NCBI RefSeq assembly: GCF_001584335.1
Contig: NZ_LSBB01000023.1
Coordinates: 162,791-226,790, forward strand
DNA: 64,000 nt
Direction of reading: 5' to 3'
Source: Bacillus atrophaeus
Lineage (GTDB): Bacteria > Bacillota > Bacilli > Bacillales > Bacillaceae
This document shows positions 1 through 9,073 of this stretch, one piece after another. The position numbers and the translations under genes were made by a program. Position 1 is the first letter of the stretch, and each line of letters begins with the position of its first letter. The notes under the pieces were generated by a model. That model did not search any database, had not been told where the DNA came from, and saw only the letters and a list, made by a program, of their open reading frames with translations.

Positions 1-2466
1 CTGGCACCGGGCGTCAAGTCATTAAAACTTCATCCTGATTATAAGATCAGAAGGAAAAAGAATGAAAAAACAGGACAGTCTTATTTAGATAACATTTCAC
101 ACCAGTTGGGAGTCTCTCCTAACACGATTAAAAGCTGGATCGGACAGATGGGTGTGAATTATATTCCCGGAAGAATTGACGATGGAAAACTGTTCGGGAT
201 GATCTGGATCATTCTTGAAAAAACCGACATGAATATAGAGTGGTTTACTGGCCTGCTTGAAACCACAACCATACCTGTCATTAAACCTGCATTGCCTGTT
301 TGGGCGGCATCTTGCCTTAAAAAAGCAAAAACGTTAAGAAAAGACGGATCATTCGGTTCACCGCTTGATGAAGATATTGAAAAAGTAGTGAAACGTTTAT
401 TTCCTGATGTTCCCGACCATAAAACGAATGCGCTTACAGAACAGATGACTTTGACACACAACTTACCGTCACGCTGGTCGGGTCACTTTATAGGACGGAG
501 TTTTGACATCGAGGCGATACGGCAATGGATGATTTCCGCATCACCTGTCTGTTTAATTACCGGATGGGCAGGCATGGGAAAAACGACTACTGCTCTTGAA
601 GCAGCCTATTCCTGTATCGGCGATTCCTCAGATTGGCCGGCATTCAACAGCATCATCTGGCTCAGTGCTGATTGGAAAGGATTAAGCTTTAGTGATTTTT
701 TAAATACGATTGCCTATCAGCTCGGACGGACAGAACAAATTGATAAGTCAATCAATGAAAAACGGTTTGTCGTCCGCAATGCATTAGCCAATTACACCAG
801 GGAAGAACCAGTATTACTTATCGTTGACAGCGCTGATACCGCAGAAAGCGACATTCTCGAATTCATCACCAGCCTGCCCCAAGGTGTGAAAATCCTCCTT
901 ACAGCTCGGGAGAACTTGAAGCAAACATTCAGAGAAGGCTTTGGAGAAATGGTGACCATTCAACTGAGCGGACTTGAAGTAACGGATGCCCTGGAGTATT
1001 TTCATCAAGAAGTGCACCGCTGCTTGCAAATATGCAACGATCAAACTAAACAAGCAAAGTTAGCGCAGCTGCTGGAACTATCTCCAGAACTGAAGAGCGA
1101 GTTCATTTCAGCGACTGCCGGAAACCCGAAAGCCATGGCACTCAGCATCGCCTATATGTCAGACGATGACATTCCCGCTCAGCAGCTGATTCATGAGCTC
1201 GGAAAAGCAGGCTACTCACTATTAGATCTGTTTGATTTTCTATTTGGGCGCACATGGCACAGATGCAATGAAGACACCCGGAAACTATGGCAGGTGCTAT
1301 GCTTTTTCAGCAAGCCGCCAGATGAAAAAAGTCTGGCGGCAGCAGCTGGATTAGACGCTCGCCGTTTTCATTACGCTGTTGAACAAATGCGGTCATACGC
1401 TTTGATTCAGCCGGAACGAAGCAAAGGAAGAACACAGTACTTAGTGCATCAAACCGTTGTCGCATACGGAGAACAGCACTTGTCCGAAAAACAGGACTTT
1501 GAAAATGAGGCGCGCAGGCGGTGGGCCCAATATTATATTCGTTACCTAGAGACCCATTTAAAAAGAGAACAGCCAATTTCAATCTATTGGAGTTATCTCC
1601 TGGGACGTGATTTGGATCAAATAAAGAAAGAATGGCCGAACATCCTCAAGGTGATCAAGTGGTCAAGCGAAACCGGGCAAAAGGAAATATTAATTGAGCA
1701 GATCACCCGCATCAGTCACTTTCTCAGCAGAATCAACCTGCCGCTCCGTATCGAATACGGATGTAAAGCAGCTGAGTACGCCAATCAATTGGGCAAATAC
1801 ACACTTGAAGCTTTCTTTCGAATGGACACAGCAGGCTGGGCACTCATGGAAGTCAATGATTTAGACGGGGCTCTTCAGCAAATAGAAGCCGGTCTAAAGA
1901 TTCTGGAACAATCAGACTCGGCAGATCACGACGTTCACGATCTAAAGGTTTGGGGACTCGCACTGCAATCTAGGCTGTTTTTAAAAGCTGGACATCATGA
2001 AAAAGCAGAAGCCATTTTAAACGAAATCAAAGATCAACCGATTTCCCCTGCGATTCAACACAGAGTTCTATTGGTTCGCGGAGATCTGAGCTTTGTGAAA
2101 GGTCATAATGAAGAAGCCATTCAATTATACGAAGCGGCAAATGAGATCAGCTCCATGTATGGGGGCGAAAAAACGATAGAAGCCTATTTCAATTTGGGTA
2201 TAGCTTACGTGAAGTGTGATCTGTTTGAGAAAGCGGAAGAAGCTTTTGAGCAGATGCTTTATGACAAACATAACGCGAATCAGGTTGAGTTGATTTATTA
2301 TTATTACGGGATGGCACAGCTGTTGTACTGTAAAGGAGAGAAGACGAAAGCGATGGAAGCTAATCAGAAGGCGATTCGTTTGATTGATTCGTGGGAGCCT
2401 GCGATTGGGATTCGAGGAGAGGTGGAACAATTGGGTAAGACGCTTGAAGGAAATGGACGGGCTTGA
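1..2466 (+). CDS. STAND-type NTPase/TPR regulator, 5' end outside window
   Basis: The reading frame is open from base 1, so the start lies outside the window. At least 821 residues are visible. Near the N-terminus is a helix-turn-helix-like stretch (HQLGVSPNTIKSW). It is followed by a P-loop (GWAGMGKTT, around base 565-591) and a Walker B-like VLLIVDSAD, then a long helical C-terminal part with TPR-type repeats (roughly bases 1750-2400). This order (HTH, NB-ARC/STAND ATPase, TPR) is typical of signal-transducing ATPases that assemble on a ligand and control transcription. The last codons run into a fragment of a response regulator gene, so the native C-terminus may have been replaced by a deletion. 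Ligand and targets unknown. Confidence 0.75.
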   Translation: MAPGVKSLKLHPDYKIRRKKNEKTGQSYLDNISHQLGVSPNTIKSWIGQMGVNYIPGRIDDGKLFGMIWIILEKTDMNIEWFTGLLETTTIPVIKPALPVWAASCLKKAKTLRKDGSFGSPLDEDIEKVVKRLFPDVPDHKTNALTEQMTLTHNLPSRWSGHFIGRSFDIEAIRQWMISASPVCLITGWAGMGKTTTALEAAYSCIGDSSDWPAFNSIIWLSADWKGLSFSDFLNTIAYQLGRTEQIDKSINEKRFVVRNALANYTREEPVLLIVDSADTAESDILEFITSLPQGVKILLTARENLKQTFREGFGEMVTIQLSGLEVTDALEYFHQEVHRCLQICNDQTKQAKLAQLLELSPELKSEFISATAGNPKAMALSIAYMSDDDIPAQQLIHELGKAGYSLLDLFDFLFGRTWHRCNEDTRKLWQVLCFFSKPPDEKSLAAAAGLDARRFHYAVEQMRSYALIQPERSKGRTQYLVHQTVVAYGEQHLSEKQDFENEARRRWAQYYIRYLETHLKREQPISIYWSYLLGRDLDQIKKEWPNILKVIKWSSETGQKEILIEQITRISHFLSRINLPLRIEYGCKAAEYANQLGKYTLEAFFRMDTAGWALMEVNDLDGALQQIEAGLKILEQSDSADHDVHDLKVWGLALQSRLFLKAGHHEKAEAILNEIKDQPISPAIQHRVLLVRGDLSFVKGHNEEAIQLYEAANEISSMYGGEKTIEAYFNLGIAYVKCDLFEKAEEAFEQMLYDKHNANQVELIYYYYGMAQLLYCKGEKTKAMEANQKAIRLIDSWEPAIGIRGEVEQLGKTLEGNGRA

Positions 2467-2932
2467 GGCTTTACTTGAGATGAAACAACGATGGCCTGAT
2501 ATGAACATTATGCTCATGACAACGTTTGAGGATACCTTGCAGGCGGCAACTGCATTGGAGCACGGGGCGGAAGGCTACATGCTGAAGTCGATTCATCCGC
2601 GGGAGATGAAGGAAGCCTTGAAACTTATTTATAACGGTGGAACCTGGATCGACCAATCGGTCGCTACGCGAGTTTTCGAAGAGATAAAGCGTCAACGCGA
2701 GCAGTTGGAGAAGATCGGCTCAAGTAAGGAAAGCTACCCGTACGGGCTTACGAAACGAGAAATGGAGATTCTGGAGCATCTGTCAAACGGCCTGCGCTAC
2801 AAGTCAATCGCCGCAAAGCTATTTTTATCGGAGGGAACGGTCCGCAATTACTACTCGAAGCTCTACTCGAAGCTCGACGTCAACAACCGTGAAGAAGCAA
2901 TAAAAATGGCGCGAACGGAGAATATTGTGTAG
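2453..2932 (+). pseudogene. NarL-type response regulator, receiver domain truncated
   Basis: The frame picks up in the middle of a receiver domain at MDGLEALLEM. The acidic pocket and phospho-acceptor Asp that should precede it are missing. It then continues through the rest of the receiver (conserved Lys in GYMLKSI) and a complete LuxR-type HTH (LTKREMEILEHLSNGLRYKS, then GTVRNYYSKLY). No ribosome binding site precedes the first in-frame ATG, and the 5' end overlaps the preceding gene out of frame. The simplest reading is a deletion joining the STAND gene to the middle of a response regulator gene. If translated, it would give a phosphorylation-blind DNA-binding protein. Confidence 0.7.
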
Positions 2933-3283
2933 GAGCAGGAGAACTTTTTCGATATTTCTCTTGTTTTTTTCAAATGCTTCTTCCCCGTAATAATCAAATC
3001 GTTTATCAATCTTAACAAGTTAAAGTCACATAATAGTAGTTTGAACCATTATAGAAATTTAAACTGTTTTTCAACAAAAAAAGCGCATTAATCCTTCTTG
3101 GATCAACACACTAGTTAAATTTATAAGCTCCTTATATGTTTTTTTATTTTTAACACGTTTCTTATTAAACCCTTTTTATATGTATCTAAGTCAGAATGTT
3201 TAATAGATTAACTACAGGAATACCAAAATCAAGTATTGATATCGCATCTTTTTTATAAACATCGTGACTTTATTTCAAAGCTA
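2933..3283. other. AT-rich intergenic stretch with no gene seen
   Basis: There is no convincing reading frame with a ribosome binding site on either strand. The whole non-coding interval runs to 3538 and its only clear structures are two hairpins, listed separately. It lies between the truncated regulator reading right and the hydrolase gene reading left. Confidence 0.6.
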
Positions 3284-3311
3284 CAAAAAGCCCTCCAGTT
3301 AATTTGGAGGG
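3284..3311 (-). terminator. Hairpin with T-run, leftward
   Basis: The inverted repeat CCCTCCA/TGGAGGG is followed on the minus strand by CTTTTT. It lies about 230 bases downstream of the hydrolase gene stop, behind another hairpin, so it may be a backup terminator or a relic. Confidence 0.5.
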
Positions 3312-3436
3312 ATTAGCATGCGTTTTTTCCATAATCATATACTAAGTCTTTCTGAATTGATTAAAAATAGAAGAAACTCATTCAAAATGGAGGAATGGAG
3401 AAATAACAGCTGTTATGTTTATGGAAATGTTAGAAG

Positions 3437-3472
3437 AAAAGTAGCATCTCTCCTATAGGAAATGCTACTTTT
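3437..3472 (-). terminator. Terminator downstream of the beta-lactamase-like gene
   Basis: An 11-bp perfect inverted repeat, AAAAGTAGCAT/ATGCTACTTTT with a 14-base loop, lies 67 bases beyond the minus-strand stop codon. T-rich ends on both sides allow termination in both directions. Confidence 0.7.
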
Positions 3473-3538
3473 CCTCCTATTGTAAGAATGATGGTACTCC
3501 CCTTAAATATTTGCTATGATTCATGTTTGGATGAATCC

Positions 3539-5548
3539 TTACTTCTGCTTAATAGGCAAAGCATGATAACCAAAAGCCAAATCGAGTAAGGCACTCGCTT
3601 CTTGACGTAGTAACAGATCCTTCGGACGGAAGGTAAAGGATCCGTCGGCGTGGATGGTAGTATCAGGGTCTACGATTCCTTGTGAGGCAAGTGCTTGAAT
3701 GGCTTGGACCGCCCAGTCATCCGCAGCATCAAGCAATTTTACTTGATTGGCTTGTTCAGGCTGAATCTGCTTTAAGTTTTGAATCATGGTTGCTGCGACT
3801 TGTCTGGTAATCGGAGTCGCACGGTCATATCCTGGTATACCAGTTATAAATTGCTTCTTGGCCTCTTTGGAGTCATCTGGGAAATTGCTCCATCCATGTG
3901 CAAGCAACAAGGCATCAGCAAATTCTCCTTGTGTCATGGTGCCCATCGGATCGAATAGATTGCCTGCTTTAGCATCCATGATGTTTAAAGCATGAAGATT
4001 GTCGATGTGGCTTCTATAATTACTCTTTTGCGGGATATCAGCAAAGGGCGGTTTGATGTTGATCTTCTGGGAGTGAGCGGTAAAGCCTACCCCTTTAGGG
4101 TTGGTGTAATAAAAATATGCGATTTCTCCAGCCGTATTTTTTTTGAAAGCAACCTTATTTCCTTCCGAATCCTCAAACAACAACGGATGAATCATTTTGA
4201 GGAAATGTTTTCCGGTTTTTTCATCCTCCATGACCAGCGCCCCTTTTTCATAGGTAAAGTGGGTACGAATGGCAAATAACCGTGTGTTTTGGTACAAGCC
4301 CAAGTATTTTTGAGCTTCTTTTCCCTCTAAAGGGAGATTAATTGGTTTCTCCACCTTGTGAGCAGGAAAGTAGTGATCCATAAACTCTTCATACACGTCT
4401 TTACTCATCATAGTGGCATCATTATTGTAAGACATGAAAAATGCGGTTTTCTGTTCAGGAACCAAAACCATCAAAGAAGAATGTCCCGGCATATTCCCTC
4501 CCTTTAATGCCACGTGTTGACCATTAGCAAGATCATTGAAATACGTTTCAAATCCAACTGTCGCAATAGGAATCGTCTTATCTGCGAAAACTTGGTAGTC
4601 ATGCATCATATCCATGCTTCTTTTACTTACGATTTCTTTACCTCCAAACTTTCCATTCTGTAGCTGCATAATCATGTACTTTGACATGTCTTCTCCAGTG
4701 GACAAAATGCTTCCTTGTGGTGCATCTGTTAGACCATGCCCACTTGTTGGAATAGAATCGCCAGTGGGACCGTAATGTGTAGCCATTCTCTTGAGAAGAT
4801 CAGGCGTAAAACGTACACTTGTAGACTTCATGCCTAATGGTTTGAAAATACTCTTTTCCATATATCGTGAGAAAGATGAGCCCGTAACATTCTCCACTGC
4901 ATATCCTGCGAGTGCAAATGCGAAGTTGTCATACGTATAAGCTTCACCGGGCGGCCGTACCACCGTCGGCATATGTTTAGAGAAAAACTCCTTCATCGGG
5001 ATATCTTGATTAACGTATTCTGGTCCGGTTATTGTAGTGATATCGGGAAAATCCACGCCGCTGGTATAGGTCAGCATATCAAACAGGGTGAGGGGTTTTC
5101 CTGTTTTATTGGGTATTTTCAATCCACCGAGATATTGTTGTACATCTTGATCTAGTTTAAGCTTTCCTTTATCGACTTGTTGCATCACGGCCAAGGCAGT
5201 AAAAGTTTTCGAGACTGAAGCAATTTGGAAGACCGTTTCCTTATTCACGGGAATCTTCTTTTCTTTATCTGCATAACCGTACCCTTTATTGATGACGACC
5301 TTTCCATCATGGACGACGACAAAACTTGAACCGTTTACATTGTACTCCTTCATTTTTTCCTCAAATAACGGATCAGCAAAAGATTCTATTTCTTTTGCAT
5401 TATTGGGAGCTTTCGTCATTTGGACATCGGGCGTGGATGTCGATGGTTTTGATTCTCCAACTTCTAATGATTGTGGGGAACACGCAGAAATCATGCTAGT
5501 AGAAGTGAGAAGGATTGCGAGACTGAGTGTATTGATTGCTTTTTTCAT
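3539..5548 (-). CDS. Lipoprotein beta-lactamase-like serine hydrolase with SLH repeats
   Basis: This 669-residue protein begins with a lipoprotein signal peptide (lipobox ISAC, about residue 20-23). The beta-lactamase/class C penicillin-binding fold follows: SVSK (SxxK nucleophile motif), YDN (YxN motif) and a GGNMPGH segment near the third motif. Such proteins are D-amino-acid hydrolases or peptidases acting on cell wall or peptides; the substrate cannot be told from sequence. The last 160 residues resemble S-layer homology repeats (DPMGTMTQGEFADALLLA; RPKDLLLRQEASALLD), which bind wall polysaccharide. It is transcribed divergently from the sensor/kinase pair at 5833-8218, a common layout for a target gene and its two-component regulator. 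Confidence 0.8.
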   Translation of the reverse strand: MKKAINTLSLAILLTSTSMISACSPQSLEVGESKPSTSTPDVQMTKAPNNAKEIESFADPLFEEKMKEYNVNGSSFVVVHDGKVVINKGYGYADKEKKIPVNKETVFQIASVSKTFTALAVMQQVDKGKLKLDQDVQQYLGGLKIPNKTGKPLTLFDMLTYTSGVDFPDITTITGPEYVNQDIPMKEFFSKHMPTVVRPPGEAYTYDNFAFALAGYAVENVTGSSFSRYMEKSIFKPLGMKSTSVRFTPDLLKRMATHYGPTGDSIPTSGHGLTDAPQGSILSTGEDMSKYMIMQLQNGKFGGKEIVSKRSMDMMHDYQVFADKTIPIATVGFETYFNDLANGQHVALKGGNMPGHSSLMVLVPEQKTAFFMSYNNDATMMSKDVYEEFMDHYFPAHKVEKPINLPLEGKEAQKYLGLYQNTRLFAIRTHFTYEKGALVMEDEKTGKHFLKMIHPLLFEDSEGNKVAFKKNTAGEIAYFYYTNPKGVGFTAHSQKINIKPPFADIPQKSNYRSHIDNLHALNIMDAKAGNLFDPMGTMTQGEFADALLLAHGWSNFPDDSKEAKKQFITGIPGYDRATPITRQVAATMIQNLKQIQPEQANQVKLLDAADDWAVQAIQALASQGIVDPDTTIHADGSFTFRPKDLLLRQEASALLDLAFGYHALPIKQK

Positions 5549-5569
5549 TTTCGGACTCTCCTTTGTTTG

Positions 5570-5832
5570 ACTTAAAATTTCTTGTCAGCACAACGAGTAG
5601 TCAGCTCGTCAGTGTATAAACCGAGTGTAGCAATCGGAAAGTCATAGTAGCTAGTGACCTTTCGTCATTTTCATGCATGACATAAAAAATAGAGCGTAGT
5701 ACGGATAGTTTTATAGTCATGACCTATAAATCATGACACTTTGACACTACCGTATGTGACAGGCGAAAAGTTAGAATCGAAGAGCGGCTCATAACGTATT
5801 AGTAAAGAAAAGAAAAAGGAGGAGAAACTCTA
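5570..5832. promoter_or_regulatory. Divergent control region with ATGAC-type dyads
   Basis: The region separates the hydrolase gene from the sensor/kinase genes. It contains the dyad GTCATGA-N8-TCATGAC at 5716-5737 and related words nearby (TCATGCATGACA near 5672, GTGACCTTTCGTCA near 5653, TGTGACAGG near 5756). These are candidate binding sites for the NarL-type output domain encoded at 6428-8218. The assignment rests on position and symmetry only. Confidence 0.45.
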
Positions 5833-6423
5833 ATGACGAAAGAAGCAGTTCAAAAAAGTTTGCAAGATTTCTACTTTTTGTTGTTTACCTTCGGATCTGG
5901 ATTGTTTTACTTTTGCTTCTATTTGGCCAGCATTACATTTGCACTCGTGATGACAGTTATCTTCGTAGGTATTCCCTTGTTAGCGAGTGTGTTGCGGACA
6001 ACTCACACGTTTGTCCAGTATGAACGTATTCAGACGAAGGTTTATACGGATATATCGATAGAGCCAATCCTACCAAGGACAAAAAGTGGAGGGGATAAAT
6101 GGATTGAAGCGAAAGAAGCAATTCTTAATAGTAACAATTGGAGGGCTATTTTTTGGCTCATGCAGAAGTTTCTTATTGGGGTAATTAGCCTCATATGTGC
6201 CGTTATATTGTATGTAGCTCCGCTTGTATTTATCGTTACACCGTTACTTTTTCAATATCTTGAGATATATTTATTAGGAATAACTGTGGATTCATGGAAG
6301 GAATCTATATGTGTCATGATCGCTGGGGGTATTCTCTCTTGGATACGTACTTGTATTGGAAACAGTTTAGTTCAAATGATTGGAAAGTACACGATTTCCA
6401 TGTTCAAAGCTATTAAGGGGTGA
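5833..6423 (+). CDS. Membrane sensor domain protein (split sensor of two-component system)
   Basis: A 196-residue protein with a ribosome binding site (AAAAAGGAGGAG) just upstream. About four hydrophobic helices come in two pairs, around residues 15-55 and 110-150. They flank a soluble segment with the arrangement of the 'putative sensor' domain usually fused to the N-terminus of actinobacterial and firmicute histidine kinases (FALVMTVIFVGIPLLA; RTTHTFVQYER). Here it is a separate gene ending 4 bases before the kinase start. It probably supplies signal input to the adjacent kinase. Family assignment is by recollection of the motif pattern. Confidence 0.65.
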   Translation: MTKEAVQKSLQDFYFLLFTFGSGLFYFCFYLASITFALVMTVIFVGIPLLASVLRTTHTFVQYERIQTKVYTDISIEPILPRTKSGGDKWIEAKEAILNSNNWRAIFWLMQKFLIGVISLICAVILYVAPLVFIVTPLLFQYLEIYLLGITVDSWKESICVMIAGGILSWIRTCIGNSLVQMIGKYTISMFKAIKG

Positions 6424-6427
6424 TAAT

Positions 6428-8218
6428 TTGTTTGGGATTTTGAAACAATGGTTTTGGTATGACTGGGTATTACTTTGTATACGTTTTGTCATCTGGCTCT
6501 CAATGATGTTAACTACTATCCAACACCAAGACCATTTGACTGTGCCACTTTGGATCATCATTCTTTGGGAAGTAGCCTCATTTTCAGTACCTTGGATTTG
6601 TTTAATGTTCAGTTATCGCTATTATCTGTTTACTGAGATAGTTTTGTTTGGTGGAGTTTGCTTCTACTTAATCTTCTTATTTCCAACGGCTTATCTTGCT
6701 TTTTTAATGCCGACTTTCATGATCGCGGCAAATAGTGCCCATAAATCATACCGTTGGTCGGGTTCTATCACAATTGTTTTGTTTCCGTTTCTCATTGCAA
6801 TATTTTCCCGTGAAATAGATGTATGGGTGATTATCCTACAAATGGGTCTGGCTTTTGCAATGGGATTTTCCTTTCGTTTACTCGTTATTAATTACCGTAA
6901 CAATGAAATTATTCGTAACCAGAAGCAAGTATTGGAACAGTATTTATCCCAGATTGAACGAATTACTTTGCTAGAGGAGCGTGATAGACTCTCAAAAGAT
7001 TTACACGATACGATGGGACATTCCTATACCTCAATCATTATGGGGATGGAAACATTACGTACGGAATTAAAGACAAAAGATGGGGAACAAAAGCTTGACT
7101 CATTATTGAAATTGGCCCGTAACAGTATGACAGAAGTGAGAACGTATTTACATCAAATGGATTCACAACAAGAATCACTTCCGCTAATTGTTACCTTGAA
7201 ACAATTAGCGGAAGAGTTCCAGAAACATGCAAAAGTAAATGTACGCACTCGAATAATAGGGGAAGAGTACACGGTCCCCAAACAAGTGAAAATGACACTG
7301 TATCGGAGCTTGCAGGAAGCACTGACTAATGCTGTGCGACACGGACAATCCACCGAAATCATTGTGTCACTGCATTTTGAGCCGCAACAGACGAGATTGG
7401 ATGTGCAAGATAATGGCTGCGGAGTGGAGGAATGGAAAGATGGCTTCGGGTTAACTGCGATGAAAGAACGTACGGCACAATTACAAGGTAGAGTCACTAT
7501 ATACTCCGAAAAAGACGAGGGGACGCTCATCTCATGTGTGTTACCTAAACTGGAACAATCATCCAATGAACGAATCCGCTTGTGTATCGTGGATGATCAT
7601 TCGTTTATTCGAGAAAGTCTCTATACAATCTTGGATGAACAGAAAGACTTGCAGGTAGTGGGCATGGCTGAAGATGGAGAGCAAGCTGTAGAATTGTGTG
7701 GAAGGCTGAATCCAGATTTGGTATTAATGGATTTGGAGATGCCCAATCAGGATGGGATTCGTGCCACCAAAATAATCAAGGGCAAATGGCCTGACATTCG
7801 TGTCCTCATCCTGTCAACGTTTCAGGATATAGAAAGGGCGAAGGAAATCATACGAAGCGGCGCTGACGGCTATCTGCTAAAATCCATAGAGTCACGTGAA
7901 CTAGCTGAATCGATTCGCCTCGTCTATCGGGGAGCCACTATGATTGACCAAGGTTTGTTCCATAGAATGTGGGATGGAACTGATGAGGCTGAGCCATCCG
8001 GATTGAAGTTAGATGGAAAAGAGTATGGCTTAACGAAACGCGAACTTGAGGTTTTGAATCTTTTGTCTCAAGGAATTCGTTATAAAACAATTGCTTCGGA
8101 ACTTTACTTATCAAACGGCACTGTAAGAAATTACGCTTCCACTCTCTATGATAAATTAGGAGTCAAAAATCGAGAAGAAGCCGTGCAAAAGGCAAGAGAT
8201 ACAGGATTACTTTCATAA
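6428..8218 (+). CDS. Single-chain histidine kinase + NarL-type response regulator
   Basis: A TTG start at 6428 preceded by GGGGTGATAA fits better than upstream in-frame codons and gives 596 residues. Order: about six N-terminal membrane helices (to ~residue 155), a HisKA_3 dimerisation/phospho-acceptor domain (ERDRLSKDLHDTMGHS), an HATPase (EALTNAVRHG; DNGCG; GFGLTAMKER), then without a stop a full receiver (CIVDDH, LVLMDLEMP with the phospho-Asp, K in GYLLKS) and a LuxR HTH (LTKRELEVLNLLSQGIRYKT). Kinase and transcription factor are normally separate proteins (DesK/DesR, LiaS/LiaR). A membrane-anchored DNA-binding output is unusual. The likely target is the divergent hydrolase promoter. Confidence 0.85.
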   Translation: MFGILKQWFWYDWVLLCIRFVIWLSMMLTTIQHQDHLTVPLWIIILWEVASFSVPWICLMFSYRYYLFTEIVLFGGVCFYLIFLFPTAYLAFLMPTFMIAANSAHKSYRWSGSITIVLFPFLIAIFSREIDVWVIILQMGLAFAMGFSFRLLVINYRNNEIIRNQKQVLEQYLSQIERITLLEERDRLSKDLHDTMGHSYTSIIMGMETLRTELKTKDGEQKLDSLLKLARNSMTEVRTYLHQMDSQQESLPLIVTLKQLAEEFQKHAKVNVRTRIIGEEYTVPKQVKMTLYRSLQEALTNAVRHGQSTEIIVSLHFEPQQTRLDVQDNGCGVEEWKDGFGLTAMKERTAQLQGRVTIYSEKDEGTLISCVLPKLEQSSNERIRLCIVDDHSFIRESLYTILDEQKDLQVVGMAEDGEQAVELCGRLNPDLVLMDLEMPNQDGIRATKIIKGKWPDIRVLILSTFQDIERAKEIIRSGADGYLLKSIESRELAESIRLVYRGATMIDQGLFHRMWDGTDEAEPSGLKLDGKEYGLTKRELEVLNLLSQGIRYKTIASELYLSNGTVRNYASTLYDKLGVKNREEAVQKARDTGLLS

Positions 8219-8400
8219 GAGGGATTACTTTCATCTGCTAGGGGTGTGTGAACGTTCAAGGTTTCAGGGGACCACATGTCAAAAATAAGTGTTATAGGCG
8301 ATTTTATAGCTTCTATAAATAATGTTTTGTTTTTGTTATAAGTTTTTAAGTAATTCATGTTTAATTTTCAATGAATCATATAAAGACAAGCATATTACAA

Positions 8401-8587
8401 CCCCATAGCTTTAGACATACTCATACATCCCCTTCTCATTGAAGCTGGGGCAGGCGTAAAGGAGATTCAAGAAAGATTAGGGCATTCAGACATCAACACG
8501 ACGATGAATATTTACGCTCATATGACAAAAAATATCGAAGAAAAGACCTCCCATAAGTTCAGTGAACTTACGAAAGGTCTTCTCTAA
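8401..8587 (+). pseudogene. C-terminal remnant of a second tyrosine integrase
   Basis: The translation gives PHSFRHTHTS, then after a one-base insertion (CCCC for CCC near 8430) LLIEAGAGVKEIQERLGHSD and NIYAHMTK. These are the HxxR, the second His region and the catalytic Tyr segments of an ICE/phage integrase. Everything upstream is missing. Residues differ clearly from the intact integrase at 51041-52237, so it is not a duplicate. Its stop is 105 bases from the attL core, the same layout as the intact integrase has with attR. Confidence 0.8.
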
Positions 8588-8691
8588 TTGGTGAAGTAAA
8601 TTTGTTTCAAAAACTGAAAGTTAGCAAAAAGTTAGCATTTCACTAATCTCCACCTTCCAAACCCCTATATATCAAGGGTTCTAGGCGATGA

Positions 8692-8709
8692 TTACATCAT
8701 GCCGCCCAT
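8692..8709 (+). repeat. attL core
   Basis: TTACATCATGCCGCCCAT is identical to 52312-52329. On the minus strand it reads as the last five groEL codons and the stop. The flanking bases differ on both sides, which sets the limits of the core. Confidence 0.88.
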
Positions 8710-8719
8710 GCATTGCCCC

Positions 8720-8847
8720 TTTTTATGCCGTTTTTCCACCTGATATACCAGCTTTTTTGATTTCATTTCACCAAGATTGGTTTACGAACATACGTACTAT
8801 GTTGTATCATTTTATATGGGTTTCGGCATCAAAAACGGCATCAATTT
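8720..8847. promoter_or_regulatory. Candidate integrase arm-type sites, left arm
   Basis: Three copies of the word GGCAT(C/A)AAAA lie inside the left prophage end: one inverted at 8720-8735 (TTTTTATGCCGTTTTT) and two direct at about 8825-8834 and 8837-8847 (GGCATCAAAAACGGCATCAA). The same word occurs twice beside attR at 52240-52265. Repeated words at both ends and nowhere else noticed fit the binding sites of an integrase N-terminal arm-binding domain. Confidence 0.55.
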
Positions 8848-8861
8848 TGGGAGATGACCAA

Positions 8862-9050
8862 ATGACTGATTTTGAACGGAAAGTATATCAGATCATAGTG
8901 AACATGCATCTGTATGGGAAGAATCCAACTATGAACGATTTGAAAAGGAAGACCGGAAAGAGCGAAGAGGATATTCGTGCAGCTGTTAAAAGCCTTATGA
9001 TGAAAGCTGAATTAAAGTGGGATAAAAAAACGAAAAAATGGAGAATATAA
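8862..9050 (+). CDS. Small winged-helix-like protein, unknown function
   Basis: The ATG at 8862 follows GGGAGATGACCA and gives 62 residues. An in-frame extension upstream would cross the arm sites and is rejected. The sequence (FERKVYQIIVNMHLYGKNPT, then DLKRKTGKSEEDIRAAVKSL) reads as a recognition helix-turn-helix with a basic C-terminal wing. It is the first gene inside attL and the only rightward gene at this end. It could act in excision or lysogenic control, but nothing in the sequence proves that. Confidence 0.6.
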   Translation: MTDFERKVYQIIVNMHLYGKNPTMNDLKRKTGKSEEDIRAAVKSLMMKAELKWDKKTKKWRI

Positions 9051-9072
9051 AAAAGCTCACCTATTGGCGGGC
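9048..9072 (-). terminator. Terminator of the attL-proximal cargo operon
   Basis: The GCCCGCC/GGTGAGC stem has a 4-base loop followed by TTTTTT on the minus strand, directly after the stop at 9074. Confidence 0.7.
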
Positions 9073-9073
9073 T

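Noticed and set aside
3001..3280. Possible small genes in the gap after the regulator fragment
   Set aside because: Only short AT-rich frames with no start context were visible.
8688..8861. Longer start for the small gene at 8862
   Set aside because: The extension crosses the attL core and arm sites, and the inner ATG has a better ribosome binding site.
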